Positions 16,615-26,096 are shown, counted from the stretch's first letter. The stretch is DNA of 41,068 nt from Collinsella aerofaciens (GCF_015553355.1 NZ_JADNGN010000017.1:1-41068), one strand, 5' to 3'. Numbers and translations are program-made. The notes: a model not told the origin generated them from the letters alone.

Positions 16615-17523
16615 ATGGCAAAACAGCTGCCAAAGCGCGACCTTGAGAACGTGGGCCTGGGCGTCACGGGCGCGTGCGTAGCGCTCGTGACGCTTGTCGT
16701 TGCCGCGCTCATCTTTATGGTCGCCCAAAAGGGCCTCTCGGCTTTTCTCAAGGACGGCGTCTCGGTCGTCGAGTTTTTTACCGGCACCAAGTGGGACCTG
16801 GCCAACACGGCTGATAACGGCCTGCCTTATACCGGTGCCCTGCCCCTGATCATCACCTCGTTTTCGGTCATGGTGCTCTCCACGCTCATCGCGCTGCCCA
16901 TCGCCATCGGCTCTGCCATCTTTGCGGTCGAGATCCAACCCAAATTTGGTTCCAAGATCTTTCAGCCGCTTATTGAGCTTTTGACCGGTATTCCCTCGGT
17001 CGTCTTTGGCCTGATCGGTTTCCACGTGGTCGTCGGCCTTATGAAGAGCGTTTTCCACGTGAGCACGGGCCTGGGCATCCTGCCCGGCGCTATCGTCCTG
17101 GCCGTTATGATCCTGCCGACGATGACCACGCTTTCTGTCGACGGCCTGCGCGCCGTGCCCGATAGCTACCGTCAGGGTTCGCTCGCGCTGGGCTACACTC
17201 GCTGGCAGACCATCTGGCACGTGGTGCTCAAGTCCGCCATGCCGTCGCTCATGACCGCAGTCATCCTTGGCATGACCCGCGCCTTTGGCGAGACGCTCGC
17301 CGTGCGCATGGTCATCGGCGGTATCGAGGCCATGCCGACGTCGCTACTGTCGCCGGCGTCCACCATCACCACCACGCTCACCACGTCCATGGCGGTCTAT
17401 GCCGAGGGCTCGGCCCAGGACGACGTCCTGTGGGCACTCGGTCTGCTGCTGATGGGCATGAGCCTCATCTTCATCCTGATCATCCATCTCATTGGCCGCA
17501 AGGGGGCGAAGGCTCGTGGCTAG
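16615..17523 (+). CDS. pstC: Phosphate ABC transporter permease PstC
   Basis: One of the two membrane permeases of the high-affinity phosphate importer. The 302-residue protein has about six transmembrane segments; the first follows a short cytoplasmic N-terminus. It shows PstC landmarks: LPLIITSFSVMVLSTLIALP, ELLTGIPSVVFGLIGF, and the EAA-loop region VPDSYRQGSLALGYTRWQTI that docks on PstB. AAAGG lies before the ATG. Its last eight bases overlap the start of pstA, indicating translational coupling. Confidence 0.94.
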   Translation: MAKQLPKRDLENVGLGVTGACVALVTLVVAALIFMVAQKGLSAFLKDGVSVVEFFTGTKWDLANTADNGLPYTGALPLIITSFSVMVLSTLIALPIAIGSAIFAVEIQPKFGSKIFQPLIELLTGIPSVVFGLIGFHVVVGLMKSVFHVSTGLGILPGAIVLAVMILPTMTTLSVDGLRAVPDSYRQGSLALGYTRWQTIWHVVLKSAMPSLMTAVILGMTRAFGETLAVRMVIGGIEAMPTSLLSPASTITTTLTTSMAVYAEGSAQDDVLWALGLLLMGMSLIFILIIHLIGRKGAKARG

Positions 17524-18438
17524 CACGCGCATCCACATCGACGAGGCGAGACTCGGGCGTGTCCAAAAGCAGGACCGCATCGCCACGGGCGTGCTGACGG
17601 CGATCGTTGCCATCGTCATGCTCATCGTCGTCTCCATGGTGGCCTATATCCTGTTCGAGGGCATCTCGACACTGTTTAAGCCGGGCTTCCTCACGGAGCC
17701 GTCGCGCGCCAACGGCACCCAGGGTGGCGTGCTCTATCAACTGTTCGACTCGTTCTACCTGCTGCTGATCACCCTGGTCATCTCGGTGCCCATCAGCCTG
17801 GGCGGCGCGGTCTTCCTGGTTGAGTACGCACCCGACGGACCCGTCCGCGACATTGCCTCCACCGCCATCGAGACGCTGTCTTCGCTGCCTTCCATCGTCG
17901 TCGGCATGTTCGGCTTTCTAGTGTTCTCGGTGCAGCTGGGCTGGAAGTACTCCATCATCTCCGGCGCCGTCGCGCTCACCATGTTCAACATCCCCATCCT
18001 GGTGCGCGTGATTCAGCAGGCGCTCGAGGACGTGCCGCAGGCCCAGCGCGATGCGTGCCTGGCCATGGGCCTCACCCGCTGGGAGGCAACGCTGCACATC
18101 TTGATTCCCGAGGCCATGCCCGCCATCGTGACCGGCATCGTGCTTTCGGCCGGTCGCGTGTTTGGCGAGGCCGCAGCACTGCTTTTTACCTCGGGTATGA
18201 GCTCGCCGGTTCGCCTGAACTTCTTGAGCTTTAACCTGTCGAGCCCCACCTGCGCTTGGAACGTGTTCCGTCCCGGCGAGTCGCTCGCCGTGCACATCTA
18301 CAAGATCTATGGCGAGGGCAGCCCCGAGGCCCAGCAGATCGTCTGGGGCACCGCTGCACTGCTGATGATTTGCGTGCTGCTGTTTAACGTAATCGCCCGC
18401 ATTGTGGGCAAGCAACTGGCAAGGAAGATGACGGCCGA

Positions 18439-18442
<4 letters not shown>
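17516..18442 (+). CDS. pstA: Phosphate ABC transporter permease PstA
   Basis: Second permease of the phosphate importer, 308 residues, with about six transmembrane segments and the PstA-type EAA loop DVPQAQRDACLAMGLTRWEA. FLVEYAPDGPVRDI and SSLPSIVVGMFGFLVF are typical family segments. The start is taken as GTG at 17516, nine or so bases after AGGGGG, overlapping the end of pstC by eight bases; upstream in-frame codons lie inside pstC. Its stop overlaps the pstB start in an ATGA junction. Confidence 0.93.
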
Positions 18443-19311
<869 letters not shown>

Positions 19312-19367
19312 TCCGGGACATGCTTGAGGCCCGTGGCGGCCACGGTCGCCACGGGACTGATTGGAGG

Positions 19368-19405
19368 GGCGGGTCATCTCTTGCGGGAGATGGCCCGCCT
19401 TTTTG
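19368..19405 (+). terminator. Intrinsic terminator of the pst operon
   Basis: GCGGGTCATCTC pairs with GAGATGGCCCGC around a short loop, followed by a T run at 19400. A second, shorter stem (CCCGTGGCG, 19330-19338, with 19347-19355) precedes it. Confidence 0.85.
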
Positions 19406-19421
19406 CTCTGCGACCGAAGCG

Positions 19422-19456
19422 ACCACCACAAAGGGGACAGGCACCTTCGTGGTGGT
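19422..19456. repeat. ACCACCAC hairpin repeat, copy 1
   Basis: ACCACCACAAAGG pairs with CCTTCGTGGTGGT around GGACAGGCA. A second copy, inverted, is at 32125-32159. It lies in the leader region of the ABC-F gene. Confidence 0.6.
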
Positions 19457-19516
19457 TTGGGGTGGGGCTCGCTGCTATCATGGACAACGTTGAATTTCTA
19501 AGAAGGAGCAGGGCAT

Positions 19517-21376
19517 ATGGCGATTCTTTTGGGATGCGATTCCGTCAGCCTAGAGTTTCCCACCAAGCATATTTTCGATAGCGTGACGCTCGGCGTGGGC
19601 GAGGGCGACCGCATTGGTATTGTCGGTAAAAACGGCGACGGCAAGTCGACGCTGCTGAGCGTGCTCGCCGGCACGCTGGAGCCCGACGATGGCCGCGTGA
19701 CGCATCGCCGCGGCACCACGATCGGTCTGCTCGGCCAAAAGGACCAGCTTGTCGACACCGATACCGTGCATCATGCCGTCGTGGGCGACACGCCCGAGTA
19801 TGAGTGGGCGTCGAGTCCGCGTACGCGCCAGATTCTGGCCGGCCTTATTAGCGATGTGCCCTGGGAGGGCACGGTTGGCGAGCTTTCGGGCGGCCAGCGC
19901 CGTCGCGTGGACCTCGCGCGCCTGCTGATCGGCGACTATGACGTGCTCATGCTCGACGAGCCCACCAACCACCTGGACATGCGCACCATCAACTGGCTCG
20001 CGCGCCACTTAAAGGCCCGCTGGCAACGCGGTCAGGGCGCCATGCTCGTGGTCACGCACGACCGCTGGTTCTTGGACGAGGTCTGCACCAGCATGTGGGA
20101 GGTCCACGACGGCCAGGTCGATCCCTTCGAGGGCGGCTACTCGGCATACATCCTGCAGCGCGTGGAACGCGACCGCATGGCCGCCGTCACCGAGGAACGC
20201 CGCCGCAACATGGCGCGCAAGGAGCTCGCGTGGCTGAGCCGCGGCGCCCAGGCGCGCTCCACCAAGCCCAAGTTTCGCGTGGATGCCGCTCGCGAACTCA
20301 TCGCCGACGTACCGCCCGTGCGCGACGAGCTGGAGCTCAAGCGCCTCGCTGTGAGCCGTCTAGGCAAGCAGGTCATCGACGTGATCGACGTTGACGCTGG
20401 CTATGCGGATACCGACGGCGCGCCCAAGCAGGTGCTCTCCGATGTGACCTGGCTCATTGGTGCGGGCGACCGCTATGGTCTTTTGGGTGAGAATGGCGCT
20501 GGCAAGTCGACGCTGCTTGACGTGATCCAGGGCAAGATTGAACCCACGCGCGGCCGCGTGAAGATTGGCCAGACAGTGCGCTTTGGCGTGCTGTCGCAGC
20601 AGCTCGAGGAGCTCGAACCCTACATGGGCGACACGATCCGCGAGGTGCTCGGCAACTATAAGAAGTACTACGTCATCGACGGCAAGGAGACTTCGCCCGA
20701 GAAGCTCTGCGAGCGCCTGGGCTTTACGACGCAGCAGCTCTGGAGCCGCATCGGCGATCTTTCGGGCGGCCAGCGCCGTCGCCTGTCGCTGCTGCTGACG
20801 ATTCTGGACGAGCCCAACGTGCTCATCCTGGACGAGCCGGGCAACGACCTGGATACCGACATGCTGGCGATTGTCGAGGACCTGCTCGACGGCTGGCCGG
20901 GCACGTTGATTCTGGTGACGCACGACCGCTTCTTGATGGAGCGCGTGACCGACCAGCAGTGGGCGCTGCTCGACGGCCACCTGACGCATATGCCCGGCGG
21001 CGTCGACCAGTACCTGCGCCTGTGCAACGCTACCGCCGAGGGCGAGCCCGTGGGCGCACCGAGCGCCAAGACCGGCACGTTCGACACCGGTGCCGCGGCA
21101 GCTGCGGCCGAAAAGCCCAAGTCGAGCGGTCAGCCCAATGGCCTTTCCAATACCGAGCGCCAGAAGCTCCGCCGCGAGGTGAGCTCGCTCGAGCGCAAGA
21201 TGGAAACGCAGCGCGCCCGCGTGGAGGAGGCCGAGGCAGCAATGGCCCAAGTCGATCCCACCAACTACACGGCGCTCGGCGAGCAGCAGGCAAAGATCGA
21301 CGAGGCTCACGCTGCCATGGACGAGCTGGAGATGGCGTGGCTCGAGGCGAGCGAGAAGCTCGAGGGCGAGGAGTAG
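19517..21376 (+). CDS. ABC-F ATPase, Uup-like
   Basis: A soluble protein of 619 residues with two ABC ATPase domains and no membrane segment, hence of the ribosome-acting ABC-F class. First domain: Walker A GKNGDGKST, signature LSGGQRRR and LDEPTNHLD; second: GENGAGKST, LSGGQRRR and LDEPGNDLD. The linker between them carries SRGAQARSTKPK, as in Uup. The last 80 residues (after an alanine-rich hinge) form a charged coiled coil like the Uup C-terminal domain, which binds DNA in E. coli Uup. AAGGAG precedes the ATG at 19517. A translation-rescue or resistance role cannot be separated by sequence. Confidence 0.9.
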   Translation: MAILLGCDSVSLEFPTKHIFDSVTLGVGEGDRIGIVGKNGDGKSTLLSVLAGTLEPDDGRVTHRRGTTIGLLGQKDQLVDTDTVHHAVVGDTPEYEWASSPRTRQILAGLISDVPWEGTVGELSGGQRRRVDLARLLIGDYDVLMLDEPTNHLDMRTINWLARHLKARWQRGQGAMLVVTHDRWFLDEVCTSMWEVHDGQVDPFEGGYSAYILQRVERDRMAAVTEERRRNMARKELAWLSRGAQARSTKPKFRVDAARELIADVPPVRDELELKRLAVSRLGKQVIDVIDVDAGYADTDGAPKQVLSDVTWLIGAGDRYGLLGENGAGKSTLLDVIQGKIEPTRGRVKIGQTVRFGVLSQQLEELEPYMGDTIREVLGNYKKYYVIDGKETSPEKLCERLGFTTQQLWSRIGDLSGGQRRRLSLLLTILDEPNVLILDEPGNDLDTDMLAIVEDLLDGWPGTLILVTHDRFLMERVTDQQWALLDGHLTHMPGGVDQYLRLCNATAEGEPVGAPSAKTGTFDTGAAAAAAEKPKSSGQPNGLSNTERQKLRREVSSLERKMETQRARVEEAEAAMAQVDPTNYTALGEQQAKIDEAHAAMDELEMAWLEASEKLEGEE

Positions 21377-21382
21377 GCGAGG

Positions 21383-22153
21383 ATGATCAAAGCCGCGTTT
21401 TTCGATATCGACGGCACGCTGCTGAGTTTTAAGACCCACCGGATTCCGACGTCGGCGCAGCAGGTGCTCGACAGCTTTCGCGAGCAGGGGATTGCGTGCG
21501 TGATCGCCACGGGCCGCCCGACCTACCAGATGCCCGATTGGCTGTTCGACTTGGGTTGGGATGCGTACATTACGCTTTCGGGCCAGCACTGCTTTGATGC
21601 CGAGGGCGTCTACCGCAGCTGCCCGATTGATCCGGACGACGTCGCGGTGATTGTGGACCAGGTGGCGCAGGGGTGCTATGACTCGCTGTGTATGCAGGGC
21701 GAGAACTCGTTTGTGAACCGCCTGTCCGAGCGCGTGGTGACGGCCGGCAGCAACGCGGGAATCGTTTACCACGAGGAGCCGTTTGAGCACGCCTTTGACG
21801 CGCCGGTCTACCAGTTTTGCGCCTTTGTGGACCCTGCCGACGAGCATATCGTGACCGACGCGGTGTCGCATTCGCTCACTACGCGCTGGTGCGATCTGTT
21901 CTGCGACATTATCCCCACTAACGGCGGTAAGGACCTGGGTGTTGCGGCGACGCTGGAGCGCCTAGGCATCGACGCGAGCGAGGCGATTGCCTTTGGCGAT
22001 GGCGAGAACGACCTGTCGATGTTTTCCGCCGTGGGCACGAGCGTGGCCATGGGCAATGCGCAGGATACCGTGAAGGCCGCGGCGACCTACGTAACGACCG
22101 CCGTGGACGACGACGGCATCTGCAACGCCGCGAAGCACTTTGGACTGTTATAA
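21383..22153 (+). CDS. Cof-type HAD phosphatase
   Basis: A HAD-superfamily phosphatase of the Cof (IIB cap) type, 256 residues. Motif I is FFDIDGTLLSF, motif II ATGRPTY, and the C-terminal GDGENDLSMFSAVGTSVAMGNA region holds motifs III/IV in its standard Cof form. Such enzymes act on sugar phosphates, flavin precursors or pyridoxal phosphate; the substrate here is unknown. It starts six bases after the ABC-F stop codon, using an AGGAG inside the end of that gene, so the two are co-translated. Confidence 0.87.
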   Translation: MIKAAFFDIDGTLLSFKTHRIPTSAQQVLDSFREQGIACVIATGRPTYQMPDWLFDLGWDAYITLSGQHCFDAEGVYRSCPIDPDDVAVIVDQVAQGCYDSLCMQGENSFVNRLSERVVTAGSNAGIVYHEEPFEHAFDAPVYQFCAFVDPADEHIVTDAVSHSLTTRWCDLFCDIIPTNGGKDLGVAATLERLGIDASEAIAFGDGENDLSMFSAVGTSVAMGNAQDTVKAAATYVTTAVDDDGICNAAKHFGLL

Positions 22154-22254
22154 CTGCGGCTCGGCACTTAGGGATGCTCCTTTTCTGCCGGCAGCTGGGG
22201 GACACTCCTTGCGGGGCGTCCCCATTTTGTTTTCGTCCCGCACGTTTTGTGAAA

Positions 22255-22316
22255 CACGGCTAACTTTTAGACAAAGTAGTAAGACATGGGCAACTTTTGC
22301 GGTAAAGTTAGCCGTG
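22255..22316 (+). promoter_or_regulatory. Inverted repeats in the metal-regulator promoter
   Basis: CACGGCTAACTTT (22255-22267) and AAAGTTAGCCGTG (22304-22316) form a perfect 13-bp inverted repeat; inside lies AACTTT-N6-AAAGTT (22292-22309). A further GGCTAAC stands at 22330-22336. At 22277-22299 is a motif TAGT-N4-CATGGGCAACT-TTTG shared with the promoter of the metal exporter gene at 28.7 kb. Likely binding sites of the DtxR/MntR-type protein encoded next. The bases 22154-22250 are degenerate repeats. Confidence 0.55.
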
Positions 22317-22361
22317 GAAAGTATCCAAAGGCTAACTAGCAATCATCGCGAAAGGTGGCCC

Positions 22362-22751
22362 ATGGCCCTACGTGAATCCGGAGAAGACTATCTCGAATCG
22401 ATCTACGTTCTGTCGGAACGTCAGGGCATCGTGCGCTCGATCGACGTCGCGGAGTACCTCGGCGTAACCAAGGCGAGCGTTTCCAAGGCCATGGCGACGC
22501 TGGAAAGCAACGGCTATGTCGAAATGGGCAAGCGCGACGTTCATCTGACGGAGTGTGGTCTGGAGGTCGCTCGCCAAATGTGGGAGCGTCACTGCTTTTT
22601 CGTGGGGCTGCTGGAGGATGCGGGTGTTTCGGCTGAGGTCGCGTCGCAAGAGGGCTGCCACATGGAGCACTGCCTGAGCGAGGAGAGCTTTGAGAAGCTG
22701 AGGGCGATGCTGGGACGGGAAGATGTGGCGGGCCCAACAACGGAAGCCTAA
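22362..22751 (+). CDS. DtxR/MntR-family metal-dependent repressor
   Basis: A 129-residue regulator with an N-terminal winged helix (residues 1-70; recognition helix near TKASVSKAMATLES) and a metal-binding dimerisation domain; it lacks the C-terminal SH3-like domain of DtxR and so has MntR size. Aligning with B. subtilis MntR gives D9, E12, H77, E102 and H103 as conserved ligands, but the MntR glutamate 99 is a cysteine (C99), as in DtxR, where the pattern is C-x-x-E-H. The metal may thus be Mn or Fe. The start at 22362 follows GAAAGGTGG. It lies next to a metal-transport region but is transcribed away from it. Confidence 0.88.
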   Translation: MALRESGEDYLESIYVLSERQGIVRSIDVAEYLGVTKASVSKAMATLESNGYVEMGKRDVHLTECGLEVARQMWERHCFFVGLLEDAGVSAEVASQEGCHMEHCLSEESFEKLRAMLGREDVAGPTTEA

Positions 22752-22887
22752 CTGACTCACAGTGGCGCGGAGTTCGCGCAAAGCGCGAACCAGCGACCGG
22801 GACCAGTAGTCCCGCCAACCAAGTCCAACTCAGACAAGGAATCCCGCAAGCAAGCGATGCCCAAGAACCTTCAGCTGTGTCAATGCA

Positions 22888-23014
22888 GGCCGGGACCGGG
22901 TTTGGTTTTGAAAACACTCCGCAGCGCGAGGCCCGTCTTTCCGTTGCTCCGCAGGAGCAGGAAAGACGGGCCTCATGCGCGAGGACGTTTTCAAAACCAA
23001 GCCCGGTCCCGGCC
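22888..23014. terminator. 127-base nested palindrome between convergent genes
   Basis: Bases 22888-22915 pair with 22987-23014 with one mismatch in 28; inside, GCGC pairs with GCGC, a perfect 15-bp stem joins 22928-22942 to 22960-22974, and TGCTCC pairs with GGAGCA at the tip. It ends 16 bases from the ATPase stop codon. It probably terminates transcription from both sides. Two smaller hairpins, 22772-22790 and 22799-22813, lie between it and the regulator gene; no gene is seen in 22752-23030. Confidence 0.7.
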
Positions 23015-23030
23015 GGACAGCCCACGAACG

Positions 23031-24983
23031 CTACAGGTTCTTGACACCCATCGCGCGCATGGCGTTCAGGATGGCGATGATCGCCACGCCTACGTCGCCG
23101 AACACGGCAAGCCACATGTCGGCAATGCCCAGCGCTGCCAGCACCAGGATCAGCAGCTTAACGCCCAGCGCAAAGATGATGTTCTGCCAGACAATCGCCA
23201 TGGTCTTGCGCGCCACGCGGATCGCGCGGGAAATGTTGGACGGCTTGTCATCCATCAGCACGACGTCCGCCGCCTCAATTGCGGCGTCCGAGCCCATGGC
23301 GCCCATGGCGATGCCCACATCGGCACGGGTAAGCACGGGTGCGTCGTTGATACCGTCGCCGACAAAAGCGAGCTTGCCCTTGCCGTTCTCGCTCGCAAGC
23401 AACGCCTCAACACGCTCGACCTTATCGCCCGGCAGCAGCTGCGCGTGGAACTCGTCGAGACTGAGTTGCTTGGCTACAGACGCCGCAACCTCCTCGCGGT
23501 CGCCCGTGAGCATGACGGTGCGCTTGACGCCGGCGGCGTGCAGGTCGCTGATCGTCTGCTCGGCATCGGCCTTGACGGTGTCGGCAATTACAATGTGGCC
23601 GGCATAGATGCCATCGACCAGCACGTGAAGGATCGTACCGACGACCTCGCAATTGGGCGCTTCGACGCCGGTCGCTGCGAGCATCTTAGCGTTGCCGACG
23701 ACGACGTGCCTGCCGTCGATGTTCGCCGTCACGCCATGGCCCGCGTCGTTGGTGGAGTCGCTTACGCGCTTGGGGTCGAGTTCGCCCTGGAAGGCGGCGC
23801 GCACCGACTGCGCGATGGGATGATCGGAGAATGACTCAGCGAGGGCTGCGACCTCAAGCAGCGATTGCTCGGTATAGCCGGCTTCGGGGTGTACTGCCAC
23901 GACCGAGAACGTGCCGTTGGTGAGCGTGCCGGTCTTGTCGAAGACGACGGTGTCCACGTCGGCGAGCGTCTCGAGGTAGTTAGAACCCTTGATGAGAACG
24001 CCCAGCTTGGAGGCGCCGCCGATGCCGCCAAAGAAGCTCAGCGGGACGCTGATCACGAGCGCGCACGGGCAGCTGACGACCAAGAAGGTCAGGCCGCGCA
24101 GGATCCAGTCGGACCAGGCGCCGGTGATCAAGCCGCCGCCGAGCGCGAGCACCGCGGCCGCGCCGGTGACGGCGGGCGTGTAGACGCGGGCGAAGCGCGT
24201 GATGAAGTTCTCGGTGCGCGCCTTCTTTTCGCTGGCGTTTTCTACGAGCTCCAGGACGCGCGCGACGGTGGACTCGCCAAAGGGCTTGGTGGTGCGCACG
24301 TGGATGAGCCCCGTCATGTTGATGCAGCCGCTGATGATGTCGTCGCCGGACTTGGCGGGGCGGGGAACTGACTCGCCCGTGAGTGCGGCGGTGTCGAGCT
24401 GTGTCTCGCCTTCGACGATGACGCCGTCGATAGGCACGCGCTCGCCGGGCTTGACGACGATGACGGTGCCCACGGCGATGTCATCGGGGAAGACCTGCTC
24501 GAATGTGCCGTCGGGTTGCTCGACGTTGGCGTAGTCGGGCGCGATGTCCATCATGGCGCTGATCGACTTGCGGCTCTTGCCCACGGCGTATGCCTGGAAC
24601 AGCTCGCCGACCTGGTAGAACAGCATGACGGCGGCGCCTTCGGCCATGTGCGGGTCGGTGTCGGGGAAGAGCACCATGGCAAACGCGCCGATGGTCGCGA
24701 CGGCCATGAGGAAGCTCTCGTCGAACGCCTTGCCGCGGCGGATGTTGTTGTATGCCTTTTGGAGCACGTCGTAGCCGGCAATCAAAAAAGGCACGAGGAA
24801 CAGTGCGAAGCTGGCGTAGATGTCGCCCGGGGTGCCGAATGCGGCAGTGAGGGTGCCGAGCTCATCGAGGGCGTACACCACGGCAAAAATGCCCAGCGCT
24901 ACCAGGATGCGGTTGCGCTTATGCTCGAGTGACTCTTTTTTCTTGCGCTTCTTCTTTTTCTTCTTGGGGTCGGCGGTGGCCAT
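23031..24983 (-). CDS. P1B-2 type Zn/Cd/Pb-exporting ATPase
   Basis: Exports divalent heavy metals across the cytoplasmic membrane. The 650-residue protein has CPC at 305-307, the phosphorylated D349 in DKTGTLT, the actuator LTGES (201-205), H388-P389, and GDGINDAP (542-549). K609 and D630 in the last membrane segments have the same spacing (21) as K693/D714 of ZntA, placing it in the zinc/cadmium/lead subgroup. It lacks the N-terminal metal-binding domain, which is instead a separate gene upstream; its N-terminus is a lysine run (residues 7-16). GGGAGGAT precedes the ATG at 24983. An operator copy at 25008 suggests its own metal-regulated promoter. Confidence 0.92.
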   Translation of the reverse strand: MATADPKKKKKKRKKKESLEHKRNRILVALGIFAVVYALDELGTLTAAFGTPGDIYASFALFLVPFLIAGYDVLQKAYNNIRRGKAFDESFLMAVATIGAFAMVLFPDTDPHMAEGAAVMLFYQVGELFQAYAVGKSRKSISAMMDIAPDYANVEQPDGTFEQVFPDDIAVGTVIVVKPGERVPIDGVIVEGETQLDTAALTGESVPRPAKSGDDIISGCINMTGLIHVRTTKPFGESTVARVLELVENASEKKARTENFITRFARVYTPAVTGAAAVLALGGGLITGAWSDWILRGLTFLVVSCPCALVISVPLSFFGGIGGASKLGVLIKGSNYLETLADVDTVVFDKTGTLTNGTFSVVAVHPEAGYTEQSLLEVAALAESFSDHPIAQSVRAAFQGELDPKRVSDSTNDAGHGVTANIDGRHVVVGNAKMLAATGVEAPNCEVVGTILHVLVDGIYAGHIVIADTVKADAEQTISDLHAAGVKRTVMLTGDREEVAASVAKQLSLDEFHAQLLPGDKVERVEALLASENGKGKLAFVGDGINDAPVLTRADVGIAMGAMGSDAAIEAADVVLMDDKPSNISRAIRVARKTMAIVWQNIIFALGVKLLILVLAALGIADMWLAVFGDVGVAIIAILNAMRAMGVKNL

Positions 24984-25007
24984 GATTCGTATCCTCCCAT
25001 TTGAATG

Positions 25008-25028
25008 TATGAACACTCGCTCATATAA
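25008..25028 (-). promoter_or_regulatory. ArsR/SmtB-type operator before the ATPase gene
   Basis: TATGAACACTCGCTCATATAA closely matches the two sites before the arsR-type gene (25745 and 25779). It stands 24 bases before the ATPase start. A hairpin (AAGGCCGCG, 25040-25048, with 25054-25062) separates it from the upstream gene. Confidence 0.7.
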
Positions 25029-25083
25029 TTTCGCGAGCAAAGGCCGCGGCAAGCGCGGCCTTGCGGGTTGGCGTAAACCTGGG

Positions 25084-25302
25084 CTAGAGAATGATCTCGC
25101 AGTCCGGCTCGGCGTCGGCGGTGAACTCCACAACGCGGTCGAGGACCTCGTCGAACTCGGCGTCATCGGCCTCGAGCGTCAACTTCTGGGTCATAAAGTT
25201 GACCGAAACGGACTTGACGCCATCGAGCTTGGCCAGCTCGTCCTGAAGCTCACGCGCGCAGTTGGCGCAGTCGATCTCGTCGAGTTTAAACTGCTTTTTC
25301 AT
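25084..25302 (-). CDS. Free-standing heavy-metal-associated (HMA) domain protein
   Basis: A 72-residue ferredoxin-like metal-binding domain with IDCANCARELQ, the CxxC form (DCANCA) typical of the N-terminal domain of ZntA/CadA pumps rather than of copper chaperones. The C-terminus is acidic (DAEPDCEIIL) and supplies a further cysteine. It is encoded between the repressor and the ATPase, which itself lacks this domain, so it most likely passes zinc or cadmium to the pump. AAAGGA precedes the ATG. Confidence 0.88.
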   Translation of the reverse strand: MKKQFKLDEIDCANCARELQDELAKLDGVKSVSVNFMTQKLTLEADDAEFDEVLDRVVEFTADAEPDCEIIL

Positions 25303-25365
25303 GGTGGATTCCTTTCCCCGTATTTGCGGCTTGGGTGCAGGCCGCGCTGGTACCGTGGTTGGTCG

Positions 25366-25731
25366 CTATTCGCAGATGTGGCTCATGCCCTGGTTGAGCA
25401 TGGTGTAGACGTGGTCGTCGGCGAGCGAGTATAGGATATTGCGCCCGTCGCGCCGGAATTTAACCAGGTGCGACTGCTTGAGTGTGCGCAGCTGGTGCGA
25501 CACCGCGGACTGCGAGGTTTCGGTCGCTTCGGCGATGTCCGCCACGCAGAGCTCGCGGCCCATGAGGGCATAGAGGATCTTGATGCGCGTGGTGTCGCTG
25601 AAGACCTTGAACAGGTCGGCGAGGTCGTAGAGAAGCTCCTCGTCGGGAAGGTCCTCGGGCGAGCAGGTGGTGGGAATCGCGGGTTCGGTGGCCTCGATGT
25701 CGGGTTTCGTTTCATCAACGCGGATGCTCAT
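25366..25731 (-). CDS. ArsR/SmtB-family zinc-responsive repressor
   Basis: A 121-residue winged-helix repressor. The recognition region is TSQSAVSHQLRTLKQSHLV. The C-terminal helix has D105, H107, H118 and E121 with exactly the spacing of the SmtB/CzrA alpha-5 zinc site (D-x-H ... 11 ... H-x-x-E), and C62 in ELCVADIAE is in the alpha-3 region. It should release DNA when zinc or a related ion is bound, turning on the pump genes. The first 30 residues are acidic and probably flexible. AAAGGA precedes the ATG; two operator copies lie upstream. Confidence 0.93.
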   Translation of the reverse strand: MSIRVDETKPDIEATEPAIPTTCSPEDLPDEELLYDLADLFKVFSDTTRIKILYALMGRELCVADIAEATETSQSAVSHQLRTLKQSHLVKFRRDGRNILYSLADDHVYTMLNQGMSHICE

Positions 25732-25744
25732 TGCAATATCCTTT

Positions 25745-25805
25745 CATATGAACATGCGCTCATATAACTTGCTTCCGATTATATGAGTATATGTTCATAT
25801 GTCAA
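25745..25805 (-). promoter_or_regulatory. Consensus promoter with two repressor operators
   Basis: On the minus strand TTGACA (25805-25800), a 16-base spacer and TATAAT (25783-25778) form a consensus sigma-70 promoter. One operator (25779-25801) fills the spacer; the second (25745-25767) lies between the -10 box and the ribosome site. Both fit the pattern ATGAACA-N4-CTCATATAA. This is strong visual evidence for autorepression of the metal-resistance genes. Confidence 0.8.
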
Positions 25806-25887
25806 TGACGTTCAGGTAATTCGTTGCACAAAATGATGGGGAATAGTGGACGAGATCCCGGAGTGAGCGGTTTTGATAGCCGATGCC

Positions 25888-25931
25888 GGGGTGGGTGCCC
25901 CTGAGCCGTGCAAAAATTGGAGTATTCTGCA
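25888..25931 (+). repeat. Hairpin plus GTGCAAAAATTGGAGTATTC motif, copy A
   Basis: A GGGG/CCCC hairpin (25888-25901) is followed by CGTGCAAAAATTGGAGTATT to 25931. Copy B, inverted, is at 26097-26140. Apart from these and the metal operators, the 25806-26150 stretch shows no gene. Confidence 0.5.
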
Positions 25932-26096
25932 ACGATAGGGGGTCCGTTAATTTATTGCAGGCCATATAATGCAGTTCAAGAGTTATCTTAGGGTGTTAAT
26001 CCGATGAGTTCTTCCTCAAATGTTGCCTAACGCTCTCACGCAAGAGTGATTTCGCTTCACATTTGGATCCACTCGAGGGTGATAGACACCCGGCTC

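Noticed and set aside
15538-17220. 560-codon minus-strand frame across pstS and pstC
   Set aside because: It is antisense to well-recognised pst genes and reads as low-complexity G/D/H sequence, a third-position artefact.
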